A stretch of 18,853 bases of DNA from positions 1 to 18,853 of the forward strand of contig CAZVZH010000074.1 of the NCBI GenBank assembly GCA_964630705.1, in the 5' to 3' direction. The notes beneath the pieces were generated by a model that saw only the letters and a list, made by a program, of their open reading frames with translations, was not told where the DNA came from and searched no databases. The DNA is from M3007 sp964630705 (GTDB taxonomy: Bacteria > Bacteroidota > Bacteroidia > Chitinophagales > Saprospiraceae). Both the position numbers and the translations under genes were made by a program. The first letter of the stretch is position 1, and every line of letters begins with the position of its first letter. This document shows positions 7,174 through 16,100 of this stretch, one piece after another.

Positions 7174-7217
7174 CCCTTTTGACTTTTAGATTTTACATTT
7201 TACATTTTGACTTTAAT
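7174..7217. repeat. Right inverted-repeat arm
   Basis: This is the reverse complement of 6593-6636 with one mismatch (T versus C in the third heptamer). It ends just before the ATG at 7224 and occupies the place where a leader or promoter of the catalytic-subunit gene would be. Confidence 0.85.
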
Positions 7218-7223
7218 TTCCAC

Positions 7224-10064
7224 ATGCCCGGTATCATAGAAAAACTAGCCGAATCCATCGGCCTCATCCCCAAACTCCACCACGGCGACGAGCCGCCCCT
7301 CGACCGCCTGCAACCCGGCAGCGCCCTCACCCACTACCCGCCGCCCGAACAATGGGACAACTGGACGGAGTATGAAGCCACTGCCTGGCCGCGCCGCGTC
7401 AAAAAGACCTACGACATCGTGCCCACCACCTGCTTCAACTGCGAGTCGGCCTGCGGCTTGCTGGCTTATGTCGACAAATCCAGCGGCGCCGTGCGCAAGT
7501 TCGAGGGCAACCCTTACCACCCTGCCTCCCGGGGGCGCAACTGCGCCAAAGGCCCGGCTACGATCAACCAAATCACCGACCCCGATCGTATTCTCTACCC
7601 GCTCAAACGCACAGGCCAGCGCGGCGAAGGCAAGTGGGAGCGCGTCAGCTGGGACGCTGTGCTCGACGATATCGCCGGGCGCATCCGCAAGGCCCTGCAG
7701 GAAAAACGCCACAACGAGATCGCCTACCACGTAGGCCGGCCCGGCCACGAAGGCTACATGGACCGCGTGCTCCAGGCCTGGGGCGTCGACGGGCACAACT
7801 CGCACACCAACATCTGCTCTTCCGGCGCCCGCTTCGGCTACGCCATCTGGCATGGCCACGACCGCCCTTCGCCCGACCATGCCCACGCCCGCGTGATCCT
7901 GCTCATCTCGGCGCACCTGGAGTCGGGTCACTACTTCAACCCGCACGCCCAGCGCATCATCGAGGGCAAAATGAACGGCGCCAAACTGATTGTCATGGAC
8001 CCGCGCCTGTCGAACACCGCCAGTCTGGCCGACCATTGGCTGCCCACCTACCCGGGTTCCGAAGCGGCGGTGTTGCTGGCCATGGCCAAGGTGATCCTCG
8101 ACGAAGGTTTGTTCGACCGCGACTACCTCGAGCACTGGGTCAACTGGCAGCAGTGGCTCGAAACGGAATTTCCCGGCGAGCCGGCCAGCTTTGAAAATTT
8201 TATCGAAAAAATGCGCGCCGCCTACGCGGAGTACACCCCCGAATTTGCGGAGCAGGAAAGCGGCGTACCGGCGGCCACCGTGCGCGAGGTGGCCATCGAG
8301 ATCGGAAAAGCCGGCAGCCGTTTTGCCACGCACAACTGGCGCTCGGCCGGCTCGGGCAACCTCGGCGGCTGGGCGGTGGCCCGCTGCCTGCATTTTCTCA
8401 ACGTGCTTACCGGCTCGGTGGGCACGGAGGGCGGCACCAGTCCGAACGACTGGAACAAGTTCAAACCCTCGTTTTTCGATCACCCGCCTGCCCAGAAATT
8501 CTGGAACGAGCTGCATTTCCCGAAAGAATACCCGCTGGCGTTTTTTGAAATGTCGTTTTTGCTACCGCATTTCCTGAAAGACAAGCGCGGCCGCATGGAC
8601 ACCTATTTTACCCGCGTGTTCAACCCGGTGTGGACCTACCCCGACGGATTCATGTGGATGGAAGCGCTGAGCGACGAGGAGGCCGTGGGCTGCCATATCG
8701 CCCTCACGCCCACCTGGAGCGAAACGGCTTATTTCGCCGACTACGTGCTGCCCATGGGCCTGGCTTCCGAACGGCACGACCTGAACAGCTACGAAACCCA
8801 CTCGGGCACCTGGATCGCTTTCCGCCAGCCGGTGCTGCGCGAGGTGGCGCGGCGCCAGGGCAAAAACCCGCAGTTTACCTACGAGGTGAACCCCGGCGAG
8901 GTGTGGGAAGAGGACGAATTCTGGATTCAACTTTCCTGGCGCATCGACCCCGACGGCTCGCTGGGCATTAAAAAACACTTCGAGTCGCCCTACCGGCCCG
9001 GCGAATGCGTCACCGTCGACGAGTACTACCAGTATATCTTCGAACACACCAAGGGCCTGCCCGAAACTGCCGCCCGCGAGGGTCTCTCCGCGCTGGAATA
9101 CATGCGGAAATACGGCGCTTTTGTGGTGGAAAAATCGGGTTACAAGAAAAACGAACACCTGCTGGATGAAAAAGCCCTGGAAGGCTCCAGCACCGATGCT
9201 AAAACCGGCGTGATCAGCAAAAACGGCAAGGCCATCGGCGTGTCGGTCAAGGGCAAGGCTTGTGTCGGTTTTCCCACGCCCTCGCGCAAGCAGGAGTTTT
9301 TCAGCCCGACCATGATCGACTGGAAATGGCCGGAGTACCGCATTCCGGCGTATTTAAAAAGCCACATCCACCCCGACGAGATCGACTATGCCAACGGCGA
9401 GTTTCCGCTGCTGCCCACGTTCCGGCTGCCGGTGTTGATCCACTCCCGCTCGGGCAATGCCAAATGGCTGTATGAAATCGCCAACCGCAACCCCATCTGG
9501 ATGCACCCTTCCGACGCCGCGCGCCTGGGCGTCGACACCGGTTCGCTGGTGCGGGTGTACACCGAAATCGGCTATTTTGTCGACAAGGTGTGGGTCACCG
9601 AGGGTATGAAACCGGGCGTGCTGGCCTGCTCGCACCACCTGGGGCGCTGGCGGCGTCCGCAAGATGCGCCCGGCAACCGCTGGGCCACGGCCACGGTGCA
9701 GATCGGCACCAACGGGCAGGGCGGCTGGACGATGAAAACCCTGCGCGGCATCGAGCCCTTCCGCAGCGCCGACAAAGACAGCGCCCGTATTTTCTGGAGC
9801 GACGGCGGCGTGCACCAAAACATTACCTTCCCGGTACACCCCGACCCGATCAGCGGCATGCATTGCTGGCACCAGAAAGTGCGTTTGGAAAAAGCGCACG
9901 AAACGGACTGCTACGGCGATATTTTTGTAGATACGAACAAAAGCATGGAAGTTTACCGCAAATGGCTCGACCTGGCCCGGCCCGCACCCGGCCCGAACAA
10001 CCTTCGCCGGCCGCTGTGGATGAAACGGGCGTTGCGCCCGGTCGACGAAGCGTTTTATTTTTAA
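7224..10064 (+). CDS. Molybdopterin oxidoreductase catalytic subunit (SoeA/PsrA/PhsA-like)
   Basis: A 946-residue catalytic subunit of the DMSO-reductase superfamily. C70, C73, C77 and C107 (CxxCxxxC, then RNCAKG) bind the N-terminal [4Fe-4S] cluster. C198 in NICSSGARFG is the likely cysteine ligand of molybdenum, followed by LLISAHLESGHYFNPH and IVMDPRLSNTASLADHWLP, typical of bis-MGD binding. The C-terminal dinucleotide-binding domain includes LIHSRSGNAKWL and NPIWMHPSDAARLGV. No twin-arginine signal precedes the cluster, so the enzyme should be cytoplasmic, as in quinone-linked sulfite dehydrogenase SoeABC and unlike periplasmic PsrA or PhsA. Electrons would pass to the fused subunit encoded at 4953. 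The substrate is not proven: sulfite is favoured by the neighbours, but thiosulfate, polysulfide or an arsenic oxyanion remain possible. The ATG at 7224 is chosen, because the in-frame TTG at 7179 lies within the inverted-repeat arm. Confidence 0.88.
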   Translation: MPGIIEKLAESIGLIPKLHHGDEPPLDRLQPGSALTHYPPPEQWDNWTEYEATAWPRRVKKTYDIVPTTCFNCESACGLLAYVDKSSGAVRKFEGNPYHPASRGRNCAKGPATINQITDPDRILYPLKRTGQRGEGKWERVSWDAVLDDIAGRIRKALQEKRHNEIAYHVGRPGHEGYMDRVLQAWGVDGHNSHTNICSSGARFGYAIWHGHDRPSPDHAHARVILLISAHLESGHYFNPHAQRIIEGKMNGAKLIVMDPRLSNTASLADHWLPTYPGSEAAVLLAMAKVILDEGLFDRDYLEHWVNWQQWLETEFPGEPASFENFIEKMRAAYAEYTPEFAEQESGVPAATVREVAIEIGKAGSRFATHNWRSAGSGNLGGWAVARCLHFLNVLTGSVGTEGGTSPNDWNKFKPSFFDHPPAQKFWNELHFPKEYPLAFFEMSFLLPHFLKDKRGRMDTYFTRVFNPVWTYPDGFMWMEALSDEEAVGCHIALTPTWSETAYFADYVLPMGLASERHDLNSYETHSGTWIAFRQPVLREVARRQGKNPQFTYEVNPGEVWEEDEFWIQLSWRIDPDGSLGIKKHFESPYRPGECVTVDEYYQYIFEHTKGLPETAAREGLSALEYMRKYGAFVVEKSGYKKNEHLLDEKALEGSSTDAKTGVISKNGKAIGVSVKGKACVGFPTPSRKQEFFSPTMIDWKWPEYRIPAYLKSHIHPDEIDYANGEFPLLPTFRLPVLIHSRSGNAKWLYEIANRNPIWMHPSDAARLGVDTGSLVRVYTEIGYFVDKVWVTEGMKPGVLACSHHLGRWRRPQDAPGNRWATATVQIGTNGQGGWTMKTLRGIEPFRSADKDSARIFWSDGGVHQNITFPVHPDPISGMHCWHQKVRLEKAHETDCYGDIFVDTNKSMEVYRKWLDLARPAPGPNNLRRPLWMKRALRPVDEAFYF

Positions 10065-10068
10065 AGTC

Positions 10069-10248
10069 AAAATGTAAGATACTCGCCCCGCCTTAGTGGG
10101 GTAAAAGTCAAAATTTAAAAGTAAGATTTCGGGAGAGGATGTTTGAAAGCATTATTGCACAAATCATCCACTCAACGGCAGCCCCCTTTTAACTTTTACC
10201 CCGCTAAGGCGGGGCGAGTATCTTACATTTTATCCCGCTAAGGCGGGA
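10069..10248. repeat. 40-bp inverted repeat with REP-like palindromes
   Basis: Arms 10069-10108 and 10192-10231 are inverted copies with one mismatch, separated by 83 bp. Each arm contains a GC-rich palindrome: CCCCGCCTTAGTGGGG (10085-10100, imperfect) and CCCCGCTAAGGCGGGG (10199-10214, perfect). A third palindrome, TCCCGCTAAGGCGGGA (10233-10248), follows directly. The outer parts share the AAAATGT/AAAAGTC words of the arms at 6593 and 7174. This array fills the gap between the molybdoenzyme and transporter genes. It could act as a transcript stabiliser or weak terminator. I see no other gene in the gap. Confidence 0.8.
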
Positions 10249-10268
10249 CAAGCTATTATACCTTTCAA

Positions 10269-12149
10269 ATGAGTTTGGGGAGATTTCTGAAATCGCAGTT
10301 GCACAACATCGTTGAGGAAGTGAAAAGCACACTTCCCGACGACATCAGTTTTGATTTTCGCAAACACGTCCTGCCGCTATTTTTCCCTTTTCTGGCCTGG
10401 AAAGACGAGGTGCGCGACCGCAAAACGCTGAAGGCCGATTTCATGGCGGGCCTGGTCGGGGCCATCATTGTATTGCCGCAGGGCATTGCCTTTGCTATAA
10501 TTGCCGGTTTGCCGCCAGTGTACGGATTGTATACGGCGATTATTACGCCGGTGGTGGCGGCTTTGTTCGGCTCATCGCGGCATTTGGTGTCAGGACCGAC
10601 CACGGCGATATCGCTGGTGGTGTTTGCGGCGGTGAGTAAAATGGCGCCGCCCGAATCGCCGGAATACATTGCCAAGGTATTACTGCTAACGTTTTTGGCG
10701 GGGGCCATACAGTTTGGTTTGGGCTTGGCGCGCATGGGGCGATACATCAGTTTTGTGTCGCATACCGTGGTGGTGGGGTTTACTGCCGGGGCGGCTATGT
10801 TGATTGTGACCAATCAATTAAAAGGTGTGTTGGGTATTGCGATGTCTGGCCGGCTGGGCTTTATCGATACCTGGGAGCATGCGTTTTTGCACTTGGGTGA
10901 AATTAAATGGCCGGTATTTGCGGTAGCTGTTTACACGCTTTTTTCGGCGGCGTACGTAAAAAAATACCTGCCCAAATTTCCGCCGCTACTGGTTGGGTTG
11001 GCCTTGGGAACTGCCCTGGCTTGGGCCATTGGCGGCTCCTCGGCAGGCATCCCGTTTGTGTCGGAGATACCGGCTGCCTTGCCGGCCTTGTCATTGCCGG
11101 AGTTTAAAGCGTCCAATTTACAGGAGTTGCTGGCCGACGCCTTTGCAATCGCTTTATTGGGTTTGATCGAGGCGGTGGCCATTGCACGGGCTATTGCCGT
11201 GAAATCGGGTCAGCCGATTGTGGGCAACCAGGAGTTTATCGGCCAGGGCTTGTCGAATATCGTGGGCAGTTTTTTCTCCTGTTATGCCGGCTCGGGTTCG
11301 TTTACCCGCTCGGGCTTGAACTACGAGGCGGGCGCCAAAACGCCGATGGCGGCTATTTTCGCCGCTATGATGGTGCTGGTGATCGTGCTGTTGCTCGGGC
11401 CCTATGCCCGCTTCCTCCCGTCGCCGGCCTTGAGCGGATTAATCCTGCTGATCGGTTGGAATCTGATCGACTTCAAACACATCCGGGAGATTCGCAAGGC
11501 GAGCAAGCAGGACAACCTGATCTTGGGCGTTACCTTTTTCGCCACCCTGTTTGCGGAACTGGAATTTGCGGTGTACATCGGCGTGTTCCTCTCCCTGTTT
11601 TTTTTCCTCAAACGCACCTCGCAGCCCAACATCGCCGTGATGTCGCCCGACTCGGGGCACTACCGCCACCAATTCATTAATATTATTCGAAAAGAAGTGC
11701 CGCAGTGCCCGCAGCTGAAAATCATCCGCATCGACGGGCAGCTCTACTTCGGCGCGATCGACCACGTTTCGGCCGAATTGCGCGAGATACGCAAAGGGCC
11801 GGAGAAGCACTTGCTGGTGCTGGCCAACGGCGTCAACTTCGTCGACCTCGACGGCGCCGAGTGGCTGGCCCGCGAAGCCGCTTTTTGGCGGAAAAAAGGC
11901 GGCGGATTGTACCTGGTGCGGCTCAAAATTATCGCTCAGGATGTGATGGAAGACGGGGGGTACATGGACGAAATCGGGCGCGAGAATTTTTTCGTGTCGA
12001 AAACCGACGCGCTGGGCGTCATTTACAACAAACTCGACCTGGAGGTGTGCAAGGCTTGTCCGCACCGGGTGTTTTTCGAATGCGCCAGCGACGAGCGGCT
12101 GCCCCAACTGGAGCAGAGCACGGAGGCGTTGCCGTTTAGGGCGTTGTGA
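10269..12149 (+). CDS. SulP-family anion transporter with STAS domain
   Basis: A 626-residue inner-membrane transporter of the SulP (SLC26) family, usual in length. The transmembrane domain begins around residue 57 and holds the family signature VLPQGIAFAIIAGLPPVYGLYTA (68-90) and the SGPTTAIS motif (108-115). About a dozen hydrophobic segments extend to about residue 445. A cytoplasmic STAS domain covers about 452-590 (it contains RIDGQLYFGAIDHV and ANGVNFVDLDGAEWLA). A short tail with a CKACPHRVFFEC cluster (from about 592) is unusual and might bind metal or sense redox. Substrates of the family include sulfate, bicarbonate and other anions. Its position after a probable sulfur-oxyanion molybdoenzyme suggests sulfate or sulfite movement, but the direction cannot be read from sequence. 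ATG at 10269 follows the REP-like array. The next gene, a regulator, starts 114 bp downstream. Confidence 0.9.
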   Translation: MSLGRFLKSQLHNIVEEVKSTLPDDISFDFRKHVLPLFFPFLAWKDEVRDRKTLKADFMAGLVGAIIVLPQGIAFAIIAGLPPVYGLYTAIITPVVAALFGSSRHLVSGPTTAISLVVFAAVSKMAPPESPEYIAKVLLLTFLAGAIQFGLGLARMGRYISFVSHTVVVGFTAGAAMLIVTNQLKGVLGIAMSGRLGFIDTWEHAFLHLGEIKWPVFAVAVYTLFSAAYVKKYLPKFPPLLVGLALGTALAWAIGGSSAGIPFVSEIPAALPALSLPEFKASNLQELLADAFAIALLGLIEAVAIARAIAVKSGQPIVGNQEFIGQGLSNIVGSFFSCYAGSGSFTRSGLNYEAGAKTPMAAIFAAMMVLVIVLLLGPYARFLPSPALSGLILLIGWNLIDFKHIREIRKASKQDNLILGVTFFATLFAELEFAVYIGVFLSLFFFLKRTSQPNIAVMSPDSGHYRHQFINIIRKEVPQCPQLKIIRIDGQLYFGAIDHVSAELREIRKGPEKHLLVLANGVNFVDLDGAEWLAREAAFWRKKGGGLYLVRLKIIAQDVMEDGGYMDEIGRENFFVSKTDALGVIYNKLDLEVCKACPHRVFFECASDERLPQLEQSTEALPFRAL

Positions 12150-12263
12150 GGGGGGATGATGCTTATGCCCCAATCCCATTTTTTCAAATTGACAAACTAA
12201 AACTAACTTTACCGGACAGCGCGCGCCCCGGCTTCTGCCTGAACAGGTCCACGCTCCCCGGTT

Positions 12264-12884
12264 ATGGAAAATTTTCGTCAGCTTTTTCCCGATTTGGAAG
12301 ACCCGCTCCGGCAGCAATTGCAGGAAAAAGGCCAGCTGGTAAGCGTTCCGGCCGGCGCAACGCTGCTGCAAACGGGCCAAAACATCCGCAACACCATGCT
12401 GGTGCTCGAAGGCCTGATCAAACTGTACCGCTGCGACGACGAGGGCAACGAGTATTTCGTGTACCACCTCGAGCCCGGCGACGGCTGCGCGCTTTCCATG
12501 ATCTGCGACCGCTCGCGCCACTTCAGCTCCATCACCGCGCGGGCAGTTACCGACGCCCGCCTGCTTGCCGTGCCCCTCGAATGCACCGAACATTGGATGC
12601 GCGAATTTCCCAGCTGGTACCATTTTGTGATCCACACCTACCGCAAACGGTTTGAAGAACTGCTGGAAACCATCGATCAGATCGCGTTCAAAAACCTCGA
12701 CGAACGCCTGGAGTTTTACCTGCGCCGCCATGCCGCCAGCCTCGACGCCCGGGTGCTGCACCTGAACAACACCGAAATCGCCCAGGAACTGAATTCCTCC
12801 CGGGAGGTGATCTCGCGTTTGATGAAAAAATTGTCGGAGCAGGGAAAGGTTCGGTTGTCTAAAAACGGCATTGAAGTCCTGTAG
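12264..12884 (+). CDS. Crp/Fnr-family transcription regulator
   Basis: A 206-residue regulator with an N-terminal cyclic-nucleotide-binding-like beta barrel (about 15-115), a dimerisation helix (about 118-150) and a C-terminal winged helix. The recognition helix SSREVISRLMKKL (178-190) has R180, E181 and R185 in the positions that in E. coli CRP read TGTGA, with S184 as in FNR. This fits the two TGTGAC-N4-GTCACA palindromes at 4883 and 17228. There is no FNR-type N-terminal cysteine cluster. C75 and C81 sit in the barrel (GDGCALSMIC), with C57 and C107 elsewhere, and could serve as a thiol or persulfide switch. That is inference. I see no clear cAMP-binding arginine/serine motif. The gene follows the SulP gene in the same direction, possibly from its own weak promoter (TAACTTTA at 12204-12211 resembles a -7 box). 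It probably controls the sulfur genes on either side. Confidence 0.87.
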   Translation: MENFRQLFPDLEDPLRQQLQEKGQLVSVPAGATLLQTGQNIRNTMLVLEGLIKLYRCDDEGNEYFVYHLEPGDGCALSMICDRSRHFSSITARAVTDARLLAVPLECTEHWMREFPSWYHFVIHTYRKRFEELLETIDQIAFKNLDERLEFYLRRHAASLDARVLHLNNTEIAQELNSSREVISRLMKKLSEQGKVRLSKNGIEVL

Positions 12885-13164
12885 TGCTAAAAGACAATTT
12901 CCCGACATAGTTTAACTTTTGGTCTCCATCAAGCGCTTTAGGCACGCTTTTAGCTATTGTCGTATACTCACCGATTACAGAATTGTTTGTTTTCTGCTCA
13001 GGCCATCCACTAGTGTGGTCTGTTTCGGGCATTTATCTACAGCCCGGCGCATATTAATCCGCAAACGATTTCTTCGCATTCTACCTCGGGATTGGTTTAA
13101 CTATTTTTTCTGCACTGCAGGAAAAACGCCTTGCTCTTTTGTTTTAAAAAAACCAATTCCAGAA
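12885..13164. other. Intergenic region before the HYR-like protein gene
   Basis: This 280-bp AT-rich stretch holds no recognisable gene or RNA. The open frame that runs through it (from TTG at 12919) has no protein-like features before the signal peptide at 13165. TAACTTTT at 12913-12920 resembles a -7 box, but no matching -33 element is convincing. Confidence 0.5.
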
Positions 13165-16100
13165 ATGTGGATCCGAGATTTTTACGTAAAAATTCTGGCC
13201 GCTTGCATGATGCTGATGGTGGCGTCTGATTTGCCCGGAAAACGCCCTGTATCAGTTGAATTTACCTTTGGAACAAAACTTTTACCGCTTTCTGCAAGCT
13301 TTATTCCGCCCGCTACCGGTGTTCAGCGTATCGAACTAAACGACCGGCTGCTGCCATCGATCACTTGTCCGCCCGACCTGGTTTTATCCTGCGCCGGAGC
13401 AGTGCCGGCCATCGATATGGAAGCGGTCACCGCATCCGACTTCTGCGCGGGCACGGTTACTAAAACCCATGTGGGCGACTCGCTGGCTTTCCATACCTGC
13501 CCGAACAAGTTCCAACTCTTCCGCGTATTTCAGGCCGCCGATACTTGCGGAAATATTGCCACCTGCGCCCAGCGCATTAAGGTGGAAGCCGACCACTTGC
13601 CTCCGCTCATTTGTCCGCCAGGCCTTACGGTTTCCTGTGTGAGCGATATCCCGGCAGTCGATGTCGGCGCCGTAATAGCCAGCGACTTGTGTGGCGGTAT
13701 GGCCACGGTAATGCATGTTAGCAGTTTTGTCTCGGATTATTCCTGCTCCGACCAGTATCGGATATCGCGCACGTATTTGGCTACCGATGCCTGCTCCAAC
13801 ACCGCAAAATGTACACAGGAAATTGTGGTGCACGACAAGCAGGCGCCGCTCATGACTTGCCCGCCCGATATCACGGTTTCCTGCGAAGAGCAATTGCCGG
13901 GCATCGATGTGAGCCCGATCCTTACCACGGATAACTGCGGGGGCAACATTCAACGGGCATTTGTGGGGGAAAGCACCCTGGACAAAACCTGCCCGAACCG
14001 TTTCCGGAAAATTCGAACCTATCGGGTGACCGATGCCTGCGGCAACACCGCCACCTGCACCCAAAATGTAGTGGTTTATGATGAAGTAGCACCAACGATC
14101 ATTTGCCCGCCGGCCACAACGGTCGATTGTCCTCCCGGTCTTGATCCCGACTTGCTCAGCGTTTATACCGCGGATAACTGTGGCAGCCTCACGCCAAAAA
14201 CCTACGAGGGCGATATCGTGACGGCTGCGCTTCCGGGCGACTGGTATGTGCTTGCCCGCACCTTTCGGGCTACAGATGCCTGCGGGCAAACCCAAACCTG
14301 CACGCAAAAAATAACGCTCCGGGATGCCGAACCGCCAACCATCAAGTGTCCGGCCAACCTCACCGTCGCCTGCCCCGAACTGGCGCCGCTGGCCGAGGGC
14401 AACGCTGCAACCGCAAGCGACAACTGCGGCGGGCCGATAAAAACCATATTGGCCGGAGCCGTGATTTCCAACCAGATCTGTGCCAACCGCTACCTGTTGA
14501 CGCGCACGTACCAGGTAGCGGATTTGGTCGGCCATACGGCGACTTGCTCGCAACAGATACTGGTGGACGACCCGAACCCGCCAACCATTACGTGCCCGCC
14601 CAACACCACCGTAAGCTGTGCAAGCGCGGCGTATGTGGTGGATTTGAACGCGGTGAGCGCAACGGACAACTGCGCGGGCCTTGTAAAAAGCCACGTCAAG
14701 GACATGATTACCAACAAAATATGCCCCAATAATTTTGTGCTGACGCGCACCTTTCAGGTAGCGGACGGCTGCGGGTACACGGCTACTTGCACCAGCCGGA
14801 TTCGCGTGCTCGACGCGCCGCCGCCCGCTGTTTGCCCGCCCAACACCACTGTTTCCTGCGCAGCGGAGGTGCCGGCAGCTGCCGCGGATTCGTTTGTGTT
14901 TTACGACAACTGCGGCGACAGCATCAGCCAGGTAAAGTGGCTCGGCGATGCAATTTCCAATAAAACTTGCGAAAACCGCTACCTGATCACCCGCAGCTAT
15001 CGCATCACGGATGGTTGCGGCAATTCGGCCCTGTGCAGCCAGAAAATTCAGGTTTCCGACCAAACGGCTCCGGTGCTTGTTTGCCCCGCTAATGTTGTGG
15101 TTACTTGTTCCGCACAAATTCCAGCTCCAACGCCGGGCGCCTTGGCGGCGCAGGAAAATTGTGCGAACGGCGGCGCGCTGAACATCTCGTTCAGCGAAGC
15201 CCAGGTCAACACCAGCTGCAGTAATGGCTACCAAATTATCCGAACCTACAAAGCCACGGACCTTTGCGGCAACACCGGCGCCTGTGTTCAGCAAATTACC
15301 GTCGACGATCAAACGCCACCCACGATCAGTTGCCCGGCCAATATCACGGTGACCTGTGCCTCCCAAGTACCACCTTTGATGCCTGTCATGGTAGCTGCCT
15401 CCGACAACTGTGGCGGTTCGTTAACCCGGTTCTTTCTTGGCGATCAGATAGATGCCCAGGTTTGTGCCAATAATTTCCGGATCAACCGGGTGTACGCCGC
15501 CGCCGACCTTTGTGGCAACTCCGCTTCCTGCACCCAAATCATCACCATTTTGGATCAGAAACCACCCACGATCACTTGCCCGGCCAACCTGACGGTAAAC
15601 AGTACGGCAGCCGTGCCGGCTCCCAACGCAAGCGGTATTCCGGCAGTTGGCGATAACTGCACGGGCGGTTTGGTTAAAAGCCATCTGGCCGACCTGGTAT
15701 CCAATCTGGTTTGTGCAGAGCAATACCAGTTGACCCGGGTTTATCAGGCTGCAGATGCCTGCGGAAATACAACGACCTGCCAGCAGAAAATCACGGTCGA
15801 CGACCGGCAGGCGCCGACCGGCCAATGCCCGAATCTGCTACCGGTAGCCTGCGCAGCCGATATGCCCTGCGATGCCGCCGACCCTAGTCTTCCGGCGTTT
15901 TTACAACAAATTGGAACATATTTTACCGACAACTCCGGCGTACCCGTACTAGTCGGAGTCGACTCCATGTTGCCCGTCGAGGACTGCACGGCCGGAAACA
16001 ACAGCTTTGGCCGCACGATCCGATATACGATCAGCGATGCTTGCGGAAACCAAACACCCTGTACCGTTCGGTATACCGGTACTTGTTTTTGCACCTATAC

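Larger units (their letters stand above)
6593..7217. mobile_element. Element bounded by 44-bp inverted repeats and carrying a four-helix-bundle gene
   Basis: The arms at 6593-6636 and 7174-7217 are inverted copies differing at a single base. They enclose 537 bp holding one reversed gene (6688-7098). The element sits exactly between the genes of the electron-transfer and catalytic subunits of one enzyme. The right arm ends seven bases before the catalytic-subunit ATG. No transposase is present and no target duplication is obvious. It may be an insertion mobilised in trans, or a product of recombination between repeat arrays. Confidence 0.5.

Noticed and set aside
7245..8516. Minus-strand open frame of 423 codons opposite the molybdoenzyme gene
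   Set aside because: Antisense shadow of a conserved gene with no independent motif.
11439..12908. Minus-strand open frame of 489 codons across the SulP and Crp/Fnr genes
   Set aside because: It spans two clear sense genes and their spacer and lacks any family motif. It is a shadow of high-GC coding sequence.
13008..13024. CCACTAGTGTGG resembling the end of the MITE-like element
   Set aside because: It is a single short match with one mismatch, without a partner inverted copy and without the GACAGTTTT extension.
12919..13164. N-terminal extension of the HYR-like protein from TTG at 12919
   Set aside because: The extension is cysteine and arginine rich without a domain and would bury the signal peptide that begins at 13165.
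13384..15366. Minus-strand open frame of 660 codons opposite the HYR-like repeats
   Set aside because: It mirrors the periodic, GC-rich third positions of the repeat gene, has no recognisable motif, and the sense strand encodes clear modules.
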